A DNA stretch of 13,335 bases from Ectothiorhodospiraceae bacterium (GTDB lineage Bacteria; Pseudomonadota; Gammaproteobacteria; Thiohalomonadales; Thiohalomonadaceae): contig SLDE01000203.1 in assembly GCA_007125455.1 (NCBI GenBank), positions 1-13,335 of the forward strand, in the 5' to 3' direction. The translations under genes were made by a program, and so were the position numbers. This document shows, in pieces, positions 1 to 5,687 of the stretch. Below the pieces are notes generated by a model. The model saw only the letters and a program-made list of their open reading frames with translations. It was not told the origin of the DNA and ran no database searches. Numbering within the stretch: position 1 is the stretch's first letter; each line of letters starts with the position of its first letter.

Positions 1-33
1 AAAGGCGCGACCCGCAAGGGTCGCGCCTTTTTT
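1..33 (+). terminator. Rho-independent terminator at the left edge
   Basis: A perfect 13-bp stem (1-13 with 18-30) closes a GCAA tetraloop and runs into six T residues at 28-33, a textbook intrinsic terminator for a + strand gene lying left of the window. The left arm begins with at least three A residues, so it may also work on the - strand and end the rhlE transcript, whose stop codon is about 170 bases away. The window edge hides how long that A tract is. Confidence 0.85.
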
Positions 34-84
34 GTTACTGGCCTGTCGGCCTGGGGGAAGCGTTTTCACCAGTCCGGCAAAGCG

Positions 85-102
85 GCCCATCGTGAGATGG
101 GC
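85..102. other. Small perfect hairpin in the rhlE 3' flank
   Basis: GCCCATC (85-91) pairs perfectly with GATGGGC (96-102) around a GTGA loop. It lies in the roughly 170-base stretch between the edge terminator and the end of rhlE, where I see no gene. It has no T-run, so it is not an intrinsic terminator. It may be a 3' UTR structure of the rhlE mRNA or part of an unrecognised small RNA. Function unknown. Confidence 0.35.
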
Positions 103-202
103 ACGGCATCGCCCGAGCAGCCCAGCTACAGGAAGCCAATACCAGCGGCAACAGACGCCGCTTGAGACATACCTCTCGCCGCTTCCCCCCCCAGACAGTA
201 GC

Positions 203-1507
203 TTAGGCACTACGGCGCTTGGGGGCGAAGCCATCACGCTTGCTGCGGATCTGCGGATTACCGGCACCACCACCAGCAGGCTTGCTACCACCGCCACCGA
301 AGCGACGCTTACCACCACCGGGCGGGCCGTTGCGGCGCTTGGCACGCTGGTCGAAGGGCTTGGGCTCTGGGCGACGTGGCTCCAGGCCATCCACCGTCTG
401 GCGCACGATGGGGCTACCGGTCAGACGCTCGATCTGGGCCAGCTTGCCCCAGTCCTGCGGACCCACCAGGGAGACCGCGATGCCGCTGGCACCACCACGA
501 CCGGTACGCCCGATACGGTGGATGTAGTCCTCGGCACTCATCGGCAGATCGAAGTTGAACACATGGCTGATCCCCTTGATGTCGATGCCGCGTGCGGCCA
601 CATCGGTGGCGACCAACACCCGGCACTGACCACGGCGCATCTGATCCACGGTACGACGACGTGCGCCCTGGTTCATATCGCCATGCAGCGCGGCGCTGCG
701 ATGACCCTGCTCGCGCAGACGGCGGGAGAGCTCATCGGCGGCACGCTTGGTCGCGGTAAAGATCACCGCCTGGGAGACCTCGGCCTGGCCCAGGTGATGT
801 TCGATCAGGGCATGCTTATGGCCCAGGTCATCGGCCTGATGCAGATGCTGGGTGATCGAGGCATGGTTATCCTTCACGCCGTTGATCTGGATCCGTTCCG
901 GATCCTTGAGCAGACGCTGGCTGACCTTGCGTACTTCACCCTCCAGGGTGGCGGAGAACAGCAGGGACTGGCGATCGGTCGGCAACGCGGCGGCGATGCG
1001 CTCCACGTCATCCACAAAGCCCATGTCCAGCATGCGATCGGCCTCGTCCAGCACCAGCACTTCCAGACGGGAAAAGTCGATGCGACCCTGGCTGAAATGG
1101 TCGATCAGACGTCCTGGGGTGGCTACCAGGATGTCCAGCGGTGCACGCAGCATCTTGATCTGCGGCGGGTATGGGGTGCCACCGACGATGCTGCCGCTAC
1201 GCAGGCGGGAAAACTTGCCCAGGTCACGGATTGCTTCGCTTACCTGGGTGGCCAGTTCGCGGGTTGGGGTCAAAACCAGCACGCGCGGGCCGTGGCCCGG
1301 TTTGGCAGGGTTGTTGATCAGACGGTGCAGCGCGGGCAGCACGAAGGCTGCGGTCTTGCCGGTACCGGTTTGGGCCGAGGCCATCAGGTCACGGCCAGCA
1401 ATGGCCAAGGGAATGGCCTTGTTCTGGATTTCGGTCGGGGCAGTATAGCCACAGCTTTCGATGGCGCGCAGCAGGCTGGCGTCAAGATTCAGGTGTTCAA
1501 AAGACAA
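203..1507 (-). CDS. rhlE: ATP-dependent RNA helicase, DEAD-box, RhlE type
   Basis: This 434-aa cytosolic helicase is expected to unwind short RNA duplexes in ribosome assembly and RNA turnover. All DEAD-box motifs are visible: the Q motif near residues 3-28 (YTAPTEIQ), Walker A AQTGTGKT (45-52), PTRELA (81-86), TPGR (130-133), DEAD (154-157), SAT (185-187), then the second RecA lobe with ARGIDIKG and HRIGRTGR. The last 60 or so residues are rich in Lys, Arg and Gly, as in the RNA-binding tails of RhlE proteins. I place the start at a TTG (1505-1507) because it gives the family N-terminus (SFEHLNLD) and has AGGAG about 6 bases upstream; the nearby ATG at 1521-1523 is out of frame. RhlE versus another DEAD-box subgroup is less certain than the helicase call. 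Confidence 0.93.
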   Translation of the reverse strand: MSFEHLNLDASLLRAIESCGYTAPTEIQNKAIPLAIAGRDLMASAQTGTGKTAAFVLPALHRLINNPAKPGHGPRVLVLTPTRELATQVSEAIRDLGKFSRLRSGSIVGGTPYPPQIKMLRAPLDILVATPGRLIDHFSQGRIDFSRLEVLVLDEADRMLDMGFVDDVERIAAALPTDRQSLLFSATLEGEVRKVSQRLLKDPERIQINGVKDNHASITQHLHQADDLGHKHALIEHHLGQAEVSQAVIFTATKRAADELSRRLREQGHRSAALHGDMNQGARRRTVDQMRRGQCRVLVATDVAARGIDIKGISHVFNFDLPMSAEDYIHRIGRTGRGGASGIAVSLVGPQDWGKLAQIERLTGSPIVRQTVDGLEPRRPEPKPFDQRAKRRNGPPGGGKRRFGGGGSKPAGGGAGNPQIRSKRDGFAPKRRSA

Positions 1508-1815
1508 AATAGCTCCTCTTCATCCCACAAAGGGACGAAAACAGTTCAATCGGGAATATTCCCGAGATTGGATATATGGGGCGTTTCCCGATGAGGGAGT
1601 TGACGCCGTATGTCCAGTGTGGCCCGTGAAACGGGAGGCTTGTCACTAACAGCCCTGGGCAATACGGTTCTTGGCGGGGTGGTCAGAGACATCTAACACC
1701 GCACACTATACAGCAGCCGGGGACGCTGTACCAGAGAAATTTGTGAGCCACGGCTATCATGGCGTGGGTTAGATTGGGTATGATGATATAGCAGGACAAC
1801 ATAAGGAGCCACGGG
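1508..1815. other. 308-base intergenic region between divergent rhlE and a small membrane gene
   Basis: No gene or RNA gene was recognised here. It must hold the control region of rhlE (leftward) and probably a promoter for the small gene at 1816 (rightward). Visible structure: a perfect 16-bp palindrome at 1550-1565, a five-pair hairpin CCCGT-GAA-ACGGG at 1623-1635, and a -10-like TATGAT at 1779-1784 facing right without a good -35. I could not define a convincing promoter for rhlE. Confidence 0.5.
1550..1565. promoter_or_regulatory. Perfect 16-bp palindrome, possible operator
   Basis: TCGGGAATATTCCCGA is fully self-complementary and lies 43 bases upstream of the rhlE start codon, where a dimeric repressor could block rhlE transcription. 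It has no loop, so it suits a DNA-bound dimer better than an RNA hairpin. I do not recognise a specific regulator for it. The palindrome is seen directly; the operator role is inference. Confidence 0.4.
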
Positions 1816-1953
1816 ATGAGCATTCTGAACAAGGCCAAACAGTGTGCCGGGACCATGGGCTGTCGTTTTCGCTGGGTATTGCGCCTGGCGGTGCTGTTGC
1901 TGGTGCTGGGGATTGCCCTGGTGCTGTTGCTTTTTGCAGGTGACGCCGCCTGA
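1816..1953 (+). CDS. Small single-span membrane protein, 45 aa
   Basis: A 46-codon frame begins with ATG preceded by AAGGAG (1803-1808) at a spacing of 7, a strong ribosome binding site. The product has a basic N-terminal part with two Cys (Q-C-A-G and G-C-R), then a very hydrophobic stretch from about residue 20 to 41 (VLRLAVLLLVLGIALVLLLF), and ends at GDAA. This pattern predicts one membrane helix with the positively charged N-terminus inside the cell. It lies 53 bases before the DUF465 gene on the same strand, so the two may be cotranscribed. I do not recognise the family. The strong site and the clean helix argue for a real gene; no homology was checked. Confidence 0.6.
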   Translation: MSILNKAKQCAGTMGCRFRWVLRLAVLLLVLGIALVLLLFAGDAA

Positions 1954-2006
1954 GCTTGGCGCTAAGATGGCCGCCCGCTACACCTTTTACTATATGGAGA
2001 GAAAGT

Positions 2007-2249
2007 ATGTTTGGTGAACACCACGACCTGATCCACGAATTGCCCGAGTACCGCGAACAGATCCACCAACTGAAGATCAGCAACAACCACTTCGCCCGTT
2101 TGTTCGATGAGTACCACGATGTGGATCATGAGATCCGCCGTATCGAGCAGGAGATCGAGACCCCCTCCGATGTCTACGCCGAGGATCTCAAGAAGAAGCG
2201 CCTACATCTGAAAGACGAACTCTACGCCATGCTGCAAAAGGCCTCTTGA
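2007..2249 (+). CDS. DUF465 / YdcH-family small coiled-coil protein
   Basis: The 80-aa product starts MFGEHHDLIHELPEYREQI and is highly charged and helical throughout, matching the short DUF465 (YdcH-like) proteins common in proteobacteria, which are thought to form coiled coils and have no settled function. The start at 2007 has GGAG (1996-1999) 7 bases upstream and gives the usual family N-terminus; an in-frame extension back to 1956 lacks such support. The central E-I-R-R-I-E-Q-E-I-E segment followed by LKKKRLHLKDEL fits two antiparallel helices. Its stop codon ends at 2249, directly against the stop of mutH on the other strand. Confidence 0.85.
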   Translation: MFGEHHDLIHELPEYREQIHQLKISNNHFARLFDEYHDVDHEIRRIEQEIETPSDVYAEDLKKKRLHLKDELYAMLQKAS

Positions 2250-2918
2250 TTACCCGAGCAAGACCTGGCGGGTGAAGCTCGCTCGCAGATAGTAGCCGCG
2301 GGGGTGGGTGCGGATCGCCTCTCCCCCAGCCCCCACACTGTTGCAGCGACTGTGTGAGTCGGCCGCCTTGGGGCGGATCTGCAACACCGTGCCCAGCCGC
2401 GCGGTGATTTGCTCCAGCTCCCCCATGCAAATCATCTCGCTCAACTCCTCCCAGTCCTGGCGTAGTTGTTGCTCCTGCGCATTACTGGGACTCCATAATA
2501 CCGCTGTGCCCACCCGCCGTTCAGCCAGCGGGATCTCCCTTGTGCCCTCCACGGGCAACCACAACACCCGCGCCAGCTTGCGCCGCAGCCAACTGGCCTC
2601 CCAGCTTGCCTCCATCCCCCCATCCAATGGCACGGTGCAAACATAGGTGGACTCCAGCGGCCTGCCCTGATGGTCCACCGGGATGGTCTTCATCTCCACC
2701 GCGATGGCGGTGAAGTCCGGCTCCGGCAGGGAGCGGGCATCGGCCCCCAAGATCTGCTCAAGCAGCTGTCCACTCCAGCCTTTGTGGCGCTGGAGGTTCT
2801 CCGGCACAGCCAGGGCACAGGCCTGGGCCAACTCACCGAGGCTACGCCCGGCGATCGCCTGGCAGCGCAATAGCAACTCGGCCTCGCTTTGGGGTGGGGG
2901 GGAAGGAAGTCTTATCAT
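2250..2918 (-). CDS. mutH: DNA mismatch repair endonuclease MutH
   Basis: MutH nicks the unmethylated strand at hemimethylated GATC sites when activated by MutS and MutL, directing mismatch repair to the new strand. The 222-aa length is close to the 229 of E. coli MutH. Family features are clear: IAGRSLGELA near 22-31, KGWSGQLLE (46-54), the catalytic D-x6-E-x-K motif (D68, E75, K77 in DFTAIAVEMKT), GRPLESTYVC, the DWEEL segment, LQIRPKAA and the C-terminal RGYYLRASFT. I start at the ATG at 2916-2918, which begins the family-like region; a 50-residue extension to 3068 is low-complexity and runs into the neighbouring promoter region. The ribosome site is weak (CCAGG next to ATG). MutH implies a Dam methylase elsewhere in the genome. 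Confidence 0.92.
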   Translation of the reverse strand: MIRLPSPPPQSEAELLLRCQAIAGRSLGELAQACALAVPENLQRHKGWSGQLLEQILGADARSLPEPDFTAIAVEMKTIPVDHQGRPLESTYVCTVPLDGGMEASWEASWLRRKLARVLWLPVEGTREIPLAERRVGTAVLWSPSNAQEQQLRQDWEELSEMICMGELEQITARLGTVLQIRPKAADSHSRCNSVGAGGEAIRTHPRGYYLRASFTRQVLLG

Positions 2919-2936
2919 CCTGGCATGATAACGGAT

Positions 2937-2964
2937 GTTTGCTGTTTCGTGTTTGCTGTGTTCG
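2937..2964. repeat. Degenerate 7-bp tandem tract upstream of mutH and the nitroreductase
   Basis: Four 7-base units can be read in a row: GTTTGCT, GTTTCGT, GTTTGCT, GTGTTCG. The 9-mer GTTTGCTGT occurs twice, 14 bases apart. The tract lies in the 134-base gap between the divergent mutH and RutE-like genes, where their promoters must sit. The unit length matches the array at 4390-4424 but the sequence differs. Function unknown. Confidence 0.4.
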
Positions 2965-3052
2965 CTGCCCCCTCCATTCCCCAACGTCCCCCCTTGATCT
3001 CCTTCACTTCCACGACCATGCTTGAGGGATACCAAAAGCCAAGGAGTTGTAT

Positions 3053-3646
3053 ATGAACAAGTCGCCACTGAATGACCTCGCCCTGGACCAACTCTTTCGC
3101 GAGGCGCGCAGCTACAACCGCTGGCAGGATCGCGAGCTCAGTGACGAGCAGCTACACCAGCTATATGAGCTGATGAAGTGGGGACCGACAGCAGCCAACT
3201 GCTGCCCGGCACGGATCGTCTTTGTCAAAGGGGAGCAGGCCAAGCAACGGCTCAAGCCTTGCCTGGACGAGGGAAATGTGGAAAAGTCCATGAGTGCGCC
3301 GGTGGTGGCGCTGATCGGCATGGATATGGCGTTCTATGAACAGCTCCCCAAGCTCTTCCCCCATACCGACGCCCGCTCCTGGTTTGTCGGCAAGCCGGAG
3401 AAGATCGAGGTCAATGCCCTGCGCAACAGCTCCCTGCAGGCGGCCTACCTGATGTTGGCAGCCCGCTCCCTGGGGCTGGACTGCGGGCCGATGTCCGGCT
3501 TTGACGCCCCCAAGCTGGAAGAGGTATTTTTTCCTGGCGGCACGGTGCGCGCCAACTTCATCTGTGCGCTGGGCTACGGTAGCGAGGAGAAGCTTTATTC
3601 GCGCGGTCCACGCCTGAGCTTTGATGAGGCCTGTCGGATTGAGTGA
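3053..3646 (+). CDS. RutE-like FMN-dependent nitroreductase family protein
   Basis: The 197-aa product resembles the RutE branch of the nitroreductase family, FMN-binding NAD(P)H reductases of about 196 residues; E. coli RutE reduces malonic semialdehyde in pyrimidine degradation. Supporting segments are the N-terminal SYNRWQDRELSDEQLHQLYELMKWGPTAAN (given here as its conserved theme of R-S-Y-N then W-G-P-T-A-A-N), the central N-S-S-L-Q-A-A-Y-L-M-L-A-A-R region and GLDCGPMSGFD. The start at 3053 has AAGGAG (3041-3046) 6 bases upstream. No other rut gene is present, so the real substrate may differ from RutE and could be another enal, nitro compound or quinone. It is followed 43 bases later by the MlaC-like gene. 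The family call is firm; substrate is not. Confidence 0.85.
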   Translation: MNKSPLNDLALDQLFREARSYNRWQDRELSDEQLHQLYELMKWGPTAANCCPARIVFVKGEQAKQRLKPCLDEGNVEKSMSAPVVALIGMDMAFYEQLPKLFPHTDARSWFVGKPEKIEVNALRNSSLQAAYLMLAARSLGLDCGPMSGFDAPKLEEVFFPGGTVRANFICALGYGSEEKLYSRGPRLSFDEACRIE

Positions 3647-3689
3647 GCGCACGGGCCCGGTTAGCCATAATGGATTAGGAGATAGAACG

Positions 3690-4322
3690 ATGAAGCGTTT
3701 GCTATTGGTATTGATCTGTTTGATGCCTCTGCCCCTGCTGGCGAGCCCCGCCGCCTATCTACACGGGGGGCCTCACGGGGGCGAGTTGCACAGTGGCCTG
3801 GCCGAACCGGCCACTGTGCTGCGCGAGGGGATCGAGACCCTCACCGGCCACCTGGATGGCCAGCGCCAGGGGATGCACCCGGGCGAACTACAGCGTTTTC
3901 TTGAGCAGGAGATCGCGCCCTACTTTGATTTTGAGCACATGGCCTGGTGGGCCGCCGGCCCGCTCAATCGCCACCTGAACCCGCCGCAGCGTGCCAGGCT
4001 GGCCGCCATGTTGCAGCAGCGCTTTATGCAGGCCATGGCTGAGCAGTTGATGGGCTATCGGCATGTCGAGCTATTCTACCTGCCGCCACGGGGGAATCCC
4101 CGCCAGGGGGATGTCACCCTGGGGGTGCGGGTACGCGGCAGCGATGCCCCGCCGGTGCAGTTGGACTTTCGCCTCTATCGTAATCAGGCGGGCCAGTGGC
4201 GAGTCTATGATGTGATGGCCAACGGCCTCAGCGCGGTGGCCCATTACCGTGCCGAACTGGCCCGCATGACCCGCCAACACGGGGTCGCCGGGATGCTGCA
4301 GGGGCTAGACCGTCAGGATTGA
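3690..4322 (+). CDS. MlaC / Ttg2D-family periplasmic phospholipid-binding protein
   Basis: MlaC-type proteins carry phospholipids across the periplasm between the outer membrane and the MlaFEDB ABC transporter. The 210-aa product starts with a Sec signal peptide (MKRLLLVLICLMPLPLLAS, cleavage probably near residue 19), then shows the family pattern: YFDFEHMA (78-85) for the fDf..M core, PPQRARLAAMLQQRF near 98-112, and WRVYDVMANGLSAVAHYR (170-187) for the conserved W-x-V-Y-D-V...G-x-S...YR segment. The start at 3690 has AGGAGA (3677-3682) 7 bases upstream. The new N-terminus is rich in His and Gly (LHGGPHGGELH), which I do not expect in the family. No mlaFED genes are nearby, so this is a solitary copy that may be a paralogue. 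Confidence 0.82.
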   Translation: MKRLLLVLICLMPLPLLASPAAYLHGGPHGGELHSGLAEPATVLREGIETLTGHLDGQRQGMHPGELQRFLEQEIAPYFDFEHMAWWAAGPLNRHLNPPQRARLAAMLQQRFMQAMAEQLMGYRHVELFYLPPRGNPRQGDVTLGVRVRGSDAPPVQLDFRLYRNQAGQWRVYDVMANGLSAVAHYRAELARMTRQHGVAGMLQGLDRQD

Positions 4323-4336
4323 TAGAAAAGCAGCAG

Positions 4337-4371
4337 CAAGTGGCAAGTTGAAAGTGACAAGCGGAAAGTCG
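4337..4371. repeat. Degenerate 7-bp repeat array, left arm
   Basis: Five 7-base units follow one another: CAAGTGG, CAAGTTG, AAAGTGA, CAAGCGG, AAAGTCG. Their consensus CAAGTGA is a rotation of TGACAAG, the reverse complement of the unit in the array at 4390-4424. The two arrays therefore face each other across 18 bases. Within them AAGTGACAAGC (4352-4362) pairs perfectly with GCTTGTCACTT (4389-4399), an 11-bp stem. Confidence 0.7.
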
Positions 4372-4389
4372 CGGGAACTATACTTTGTG

Positions 4390-4424
4390 CTTGTCACTTG
4401 TCACTTGTCACTTGTCACTTGTCA
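4390..4424. repeat. Five perfect tandem copies of the 7-mer CTTGTCA
   Basis: CTTGTCA is repeated five times without error from 4390 to 4424. The array lies between the convergent mlaC-like gene and moaC and reaches into moaC: the last TCA (4422-4424) is the moaC stop codon TGA on the other strand. With the inverted degenerate array at 4337-4371 it can form a long hairpin, but no T-run follows, so it is not a standard intrinsic terminator. Seven-base tandem repeats are known from filamentous cyanobacteria and some large sulfur bacteria; the role here is unknown. Confidence 0.9.
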
Positions 4425-4901
4425 CTGCTCTCTTAGCCAATGCCCGGACTTGCCGCCGCGCTTTTCCAGCAGGCGCACCCCGCCCATGGTCATGCCCTTG
4501 TCCACCGCCTTGCACATGTCGTAGATGGTCAGCAGGGTGATCTGCACGGCGGTCAAGGCCTCCATCTCTACCCCGGTCTGGCCGCTGGTGTGTACCGTGG
4601 CGGTGCAGTGCACGGCGTTTTGCGCTACTAGCGGCTGCAGATCGATGTTGACCTTGCTCAGCGCCAGTGGATGGCACAAGGGGATAAGATCGGCGGTCTT
4701 CTTTGCCGCCATGATCCCGGCAAGGCGCGCCACACCGAGCACATCCCCTTTTTTGGCGCTGCCGTCGAGGATCAGCTGGAGCGTGGCGGGCTCCATCTCA
4801 ATGCGCCCCTCGGCGATGGCGACACGCTGGGTGGTGGCCTTGTCGCCAACGTCGACCATGTGGGCCTCTCCGGCCTGGTTGAAATGGGTCAGGGTGGTCA
4901 T
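4422..4901 (-). CDS. moaC: Cyclic pyranopterin monophosphate synthase MoaC
   Basis: MoaC works with MoaA in the first step of molybdenum cofactor synthesis, turning the cyclic GTP intermediate into cyclic pyranopterin monophosphate in the cytosol. The 159-aa length fits the family (161 in E. coli). Visible signatures are M-V-D-V-G-D-K near 15-21, PLCHPL (74-79), the G-V-E-M-E-A-L-T-A-V stretch (110-119) and YDMCKAVDKGM (127-137) with the catalytic Asp128 and Lys131. The ATG at 4899-4901 gives the family N-terminus; upstream AGG about 7 bases away is a weak site. The gene is divergent from moaD-moaE with 81 bases between them. Its stop codon is supplied by a flanking 7-bp repeat, suggesting that repeat expansion reached the coding end. 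moaA is not in the window. Confidence 0.96.
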   Translation of the reverse strand: MTTLTHFNQAGEAHMVDVGDKATTQRVAIAEGRIEMEPATLQLILDGSAKKGDVLGVARLAGIMAAKKTADLIPLCHPLALSKVNIDLQPLVAQNAVHCTATVHTSGQTGVEMEALTAVQITLLTIYDMCKAVDKGMTMGGVRLLEKRGGKSGHWLREQ

Positions 4902-4941
4902 AAGTGCCTGTCTAAGCTTATCGAATCGGGGCTTTCATGAT

Positions 4942-4969
4942 AGGCTTTGCCGATGGTGGAGGCAAACCT
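4942..4969 (+). promoter_or_regulatory. Hairpin just before the moaD ribosome binding site
   Basis: AGG-C-TTTGCC (4942-4951) pairs with GGCAAA-CCT (4961-4969), giving nine base pairs with one bulged C and a 9-base loop. The moaD Shine-Dalgarno GGAG begins two bases later at 4971. In the mRNA this could tune moaD translation, or it could be a DNA-level site in the moaC-moaD divergent control region. It does not resemble the much larger Moco riboswitch. The pairing is seen; the role is inference. Confidence 0.35.
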
Positions 4970-4982
4970 CGGAGCGCAGACC

Positions 4983-5216
4983 ATGACCATACACGTAAAA
5001 TTCTTTGCCAGCCTTAAGGAACAGATGGGCTGTGATGGAGCCAGTGTCGAGATCGGTGAGGTGGCCAGCGCCGCCGATGTGTGGCTGAGCGCCTCTGGCG
5101 GTCAGCCGATGCCGCCCAACACCCTGGTGGCGATCAACATGGAGTATGTCGATCCCAACCAGGCGGTGCAGGACGGTGACGAGGTCGCTTTCTTTCCTCC
5201 GGTTACCGGAGGTTAG
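4983..5216 (+). CDS. moaD: Molybdopterin synthase sulfur carrier subunit MoaD
   Basis: MoaD is a ubiquitin-like carrier whose C-terminal Gly-Gly is thiocarboxylated and delivers sulfur to the pterin in molybdopterin synthase. The 77-aa product has the expected small beta-grasp size (81 in E. coli), the F-F-A-S-L-K-E-Q start, the V-A-I-N middle and the D-G-D-E-V-A-F-F-P-P-V-T-G-G ending with the functional GG. The start at 4983 has GGAG (4971-4974) 8 bases upstream. It is followed by moaE after a single base, and its last codons contain the moaE ribosome binding site, so the two subunits are translationally coupled. Confidence 0.95.
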   Translation: MTIHVKFFASLKEQMGCDGASVEIGEVASAADVWLSASGGQPMPPNTLVAINMEYVDPNQAVQDGDEVAFFPPVTGG

Positions 5217-5217
5217 G

Positions 5218-5661
5218 GTGCGGATCTCGGTACAGAGTGAGCCGCTGGCACCGTGGGGACTATTGGCTGAGTACGAGCAGCAGCTGAATGCCCGCCACCA
5301 TGGCAAGCATGGTGCCTGCGCCAGCTTTGTTGGCACCATGCGCGATTTCAACGAGGGTGATGCGGTGCAGGGGATGTTTCTGGAGCACTATCCGGGAATG
5401 ACCGAAAAGGCCCTGCAACAGCTGGCCGAAGAGGCACAGGCCGAATATGGGCTGTTGGATGTGTTGCTGGTCCATCGGGTCGGCGAGTTACGGCCTGGGG
5501 AGCCTATCGTACTGGTGGCAGTATGGAGTGCCCACCGCAAGGCCGCCTTCGAGGCCTGTCGCTCCCTGATGGAGGACCTCAAGCGCCGCGCCCCCTTTTG
5601 GAAACGCGAACAGCTGCCCGACGGTCACCGTTGGGTGGAGAAGAATACCACGGGTTACTAA
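5218..5661 (+). CDS. moaE: Molybdopterin synthase catalytic subunit MoaE
   Basis: MoaE binds cyclic pyranopterin monophosphate and, with MoaD, inserts two sulfurs to form molybdopterin. The 147-aa length matches the family (150 in E. coli). Signatures are FVGTMRDFNEG (37-47), LEHYPGMTEKAL, VHRVGEL (85-91), AHRKAAFEA and APFWKRE (125-131). Lys122 and Lys129 align with the catalytic lysines 119 and 126 of the E. coli enzyme. I start at GTG 5218, with GGAGG (5208-5212) 5 bases upstream inside the end of moaD; frames extending further upstream would overlap moaD broadly. The DksA-like gene follows after 26 bases. Confidence 0.95.
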   Translation: MRISVQSEPLAPWGLLAEYEQQLNARHHGKHGACASFVGTMRDFNEGDAVQGMFLEHYPGMTEKALQQLAEEAQAEYGLLDVLLVHRVGELRPGEPIVLVAVWSAHRKAAFEACRSLMEDLKRRAPFWKREQLPDGHRWVEKNTTGY

Positions 5662-5687
5662 CCGCTAAACGACAGGAATCCCCTTTG

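Noticed and set aside
32..1594. A 520-codon open frame on the + strand
   Set aside because: It lies antisense to the clear DEAD-box helicase gene and its translation shows no recognisable domain. Long antisense frames are expected in GC-rich genes.
1600..1605. TTGACG as a -35 element on the + strand
   Set aside because: No -10-like sequence lies 16-18 bases downstream.
2919..3068. A 50-residue N-terminal extension of MutH
   Set aside because: The extension has low-complexity composition, crosses the repeat tract and overlaps the start of the divergent nitroreductase gene; the inner ATG gives the normal family length.
4323..4421. Intrinsic terminator between the mlaC-like gene and moaC
   Set aside because: The hairpin from the repeat arrays is real but has a 26-base loop and no T-run on either side, so I list it only as repeats.
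4337..4424. CRISPR array
   Set aside because: Units are 7 bases in direct tandem with no spacers, and no cas genes are nearby.
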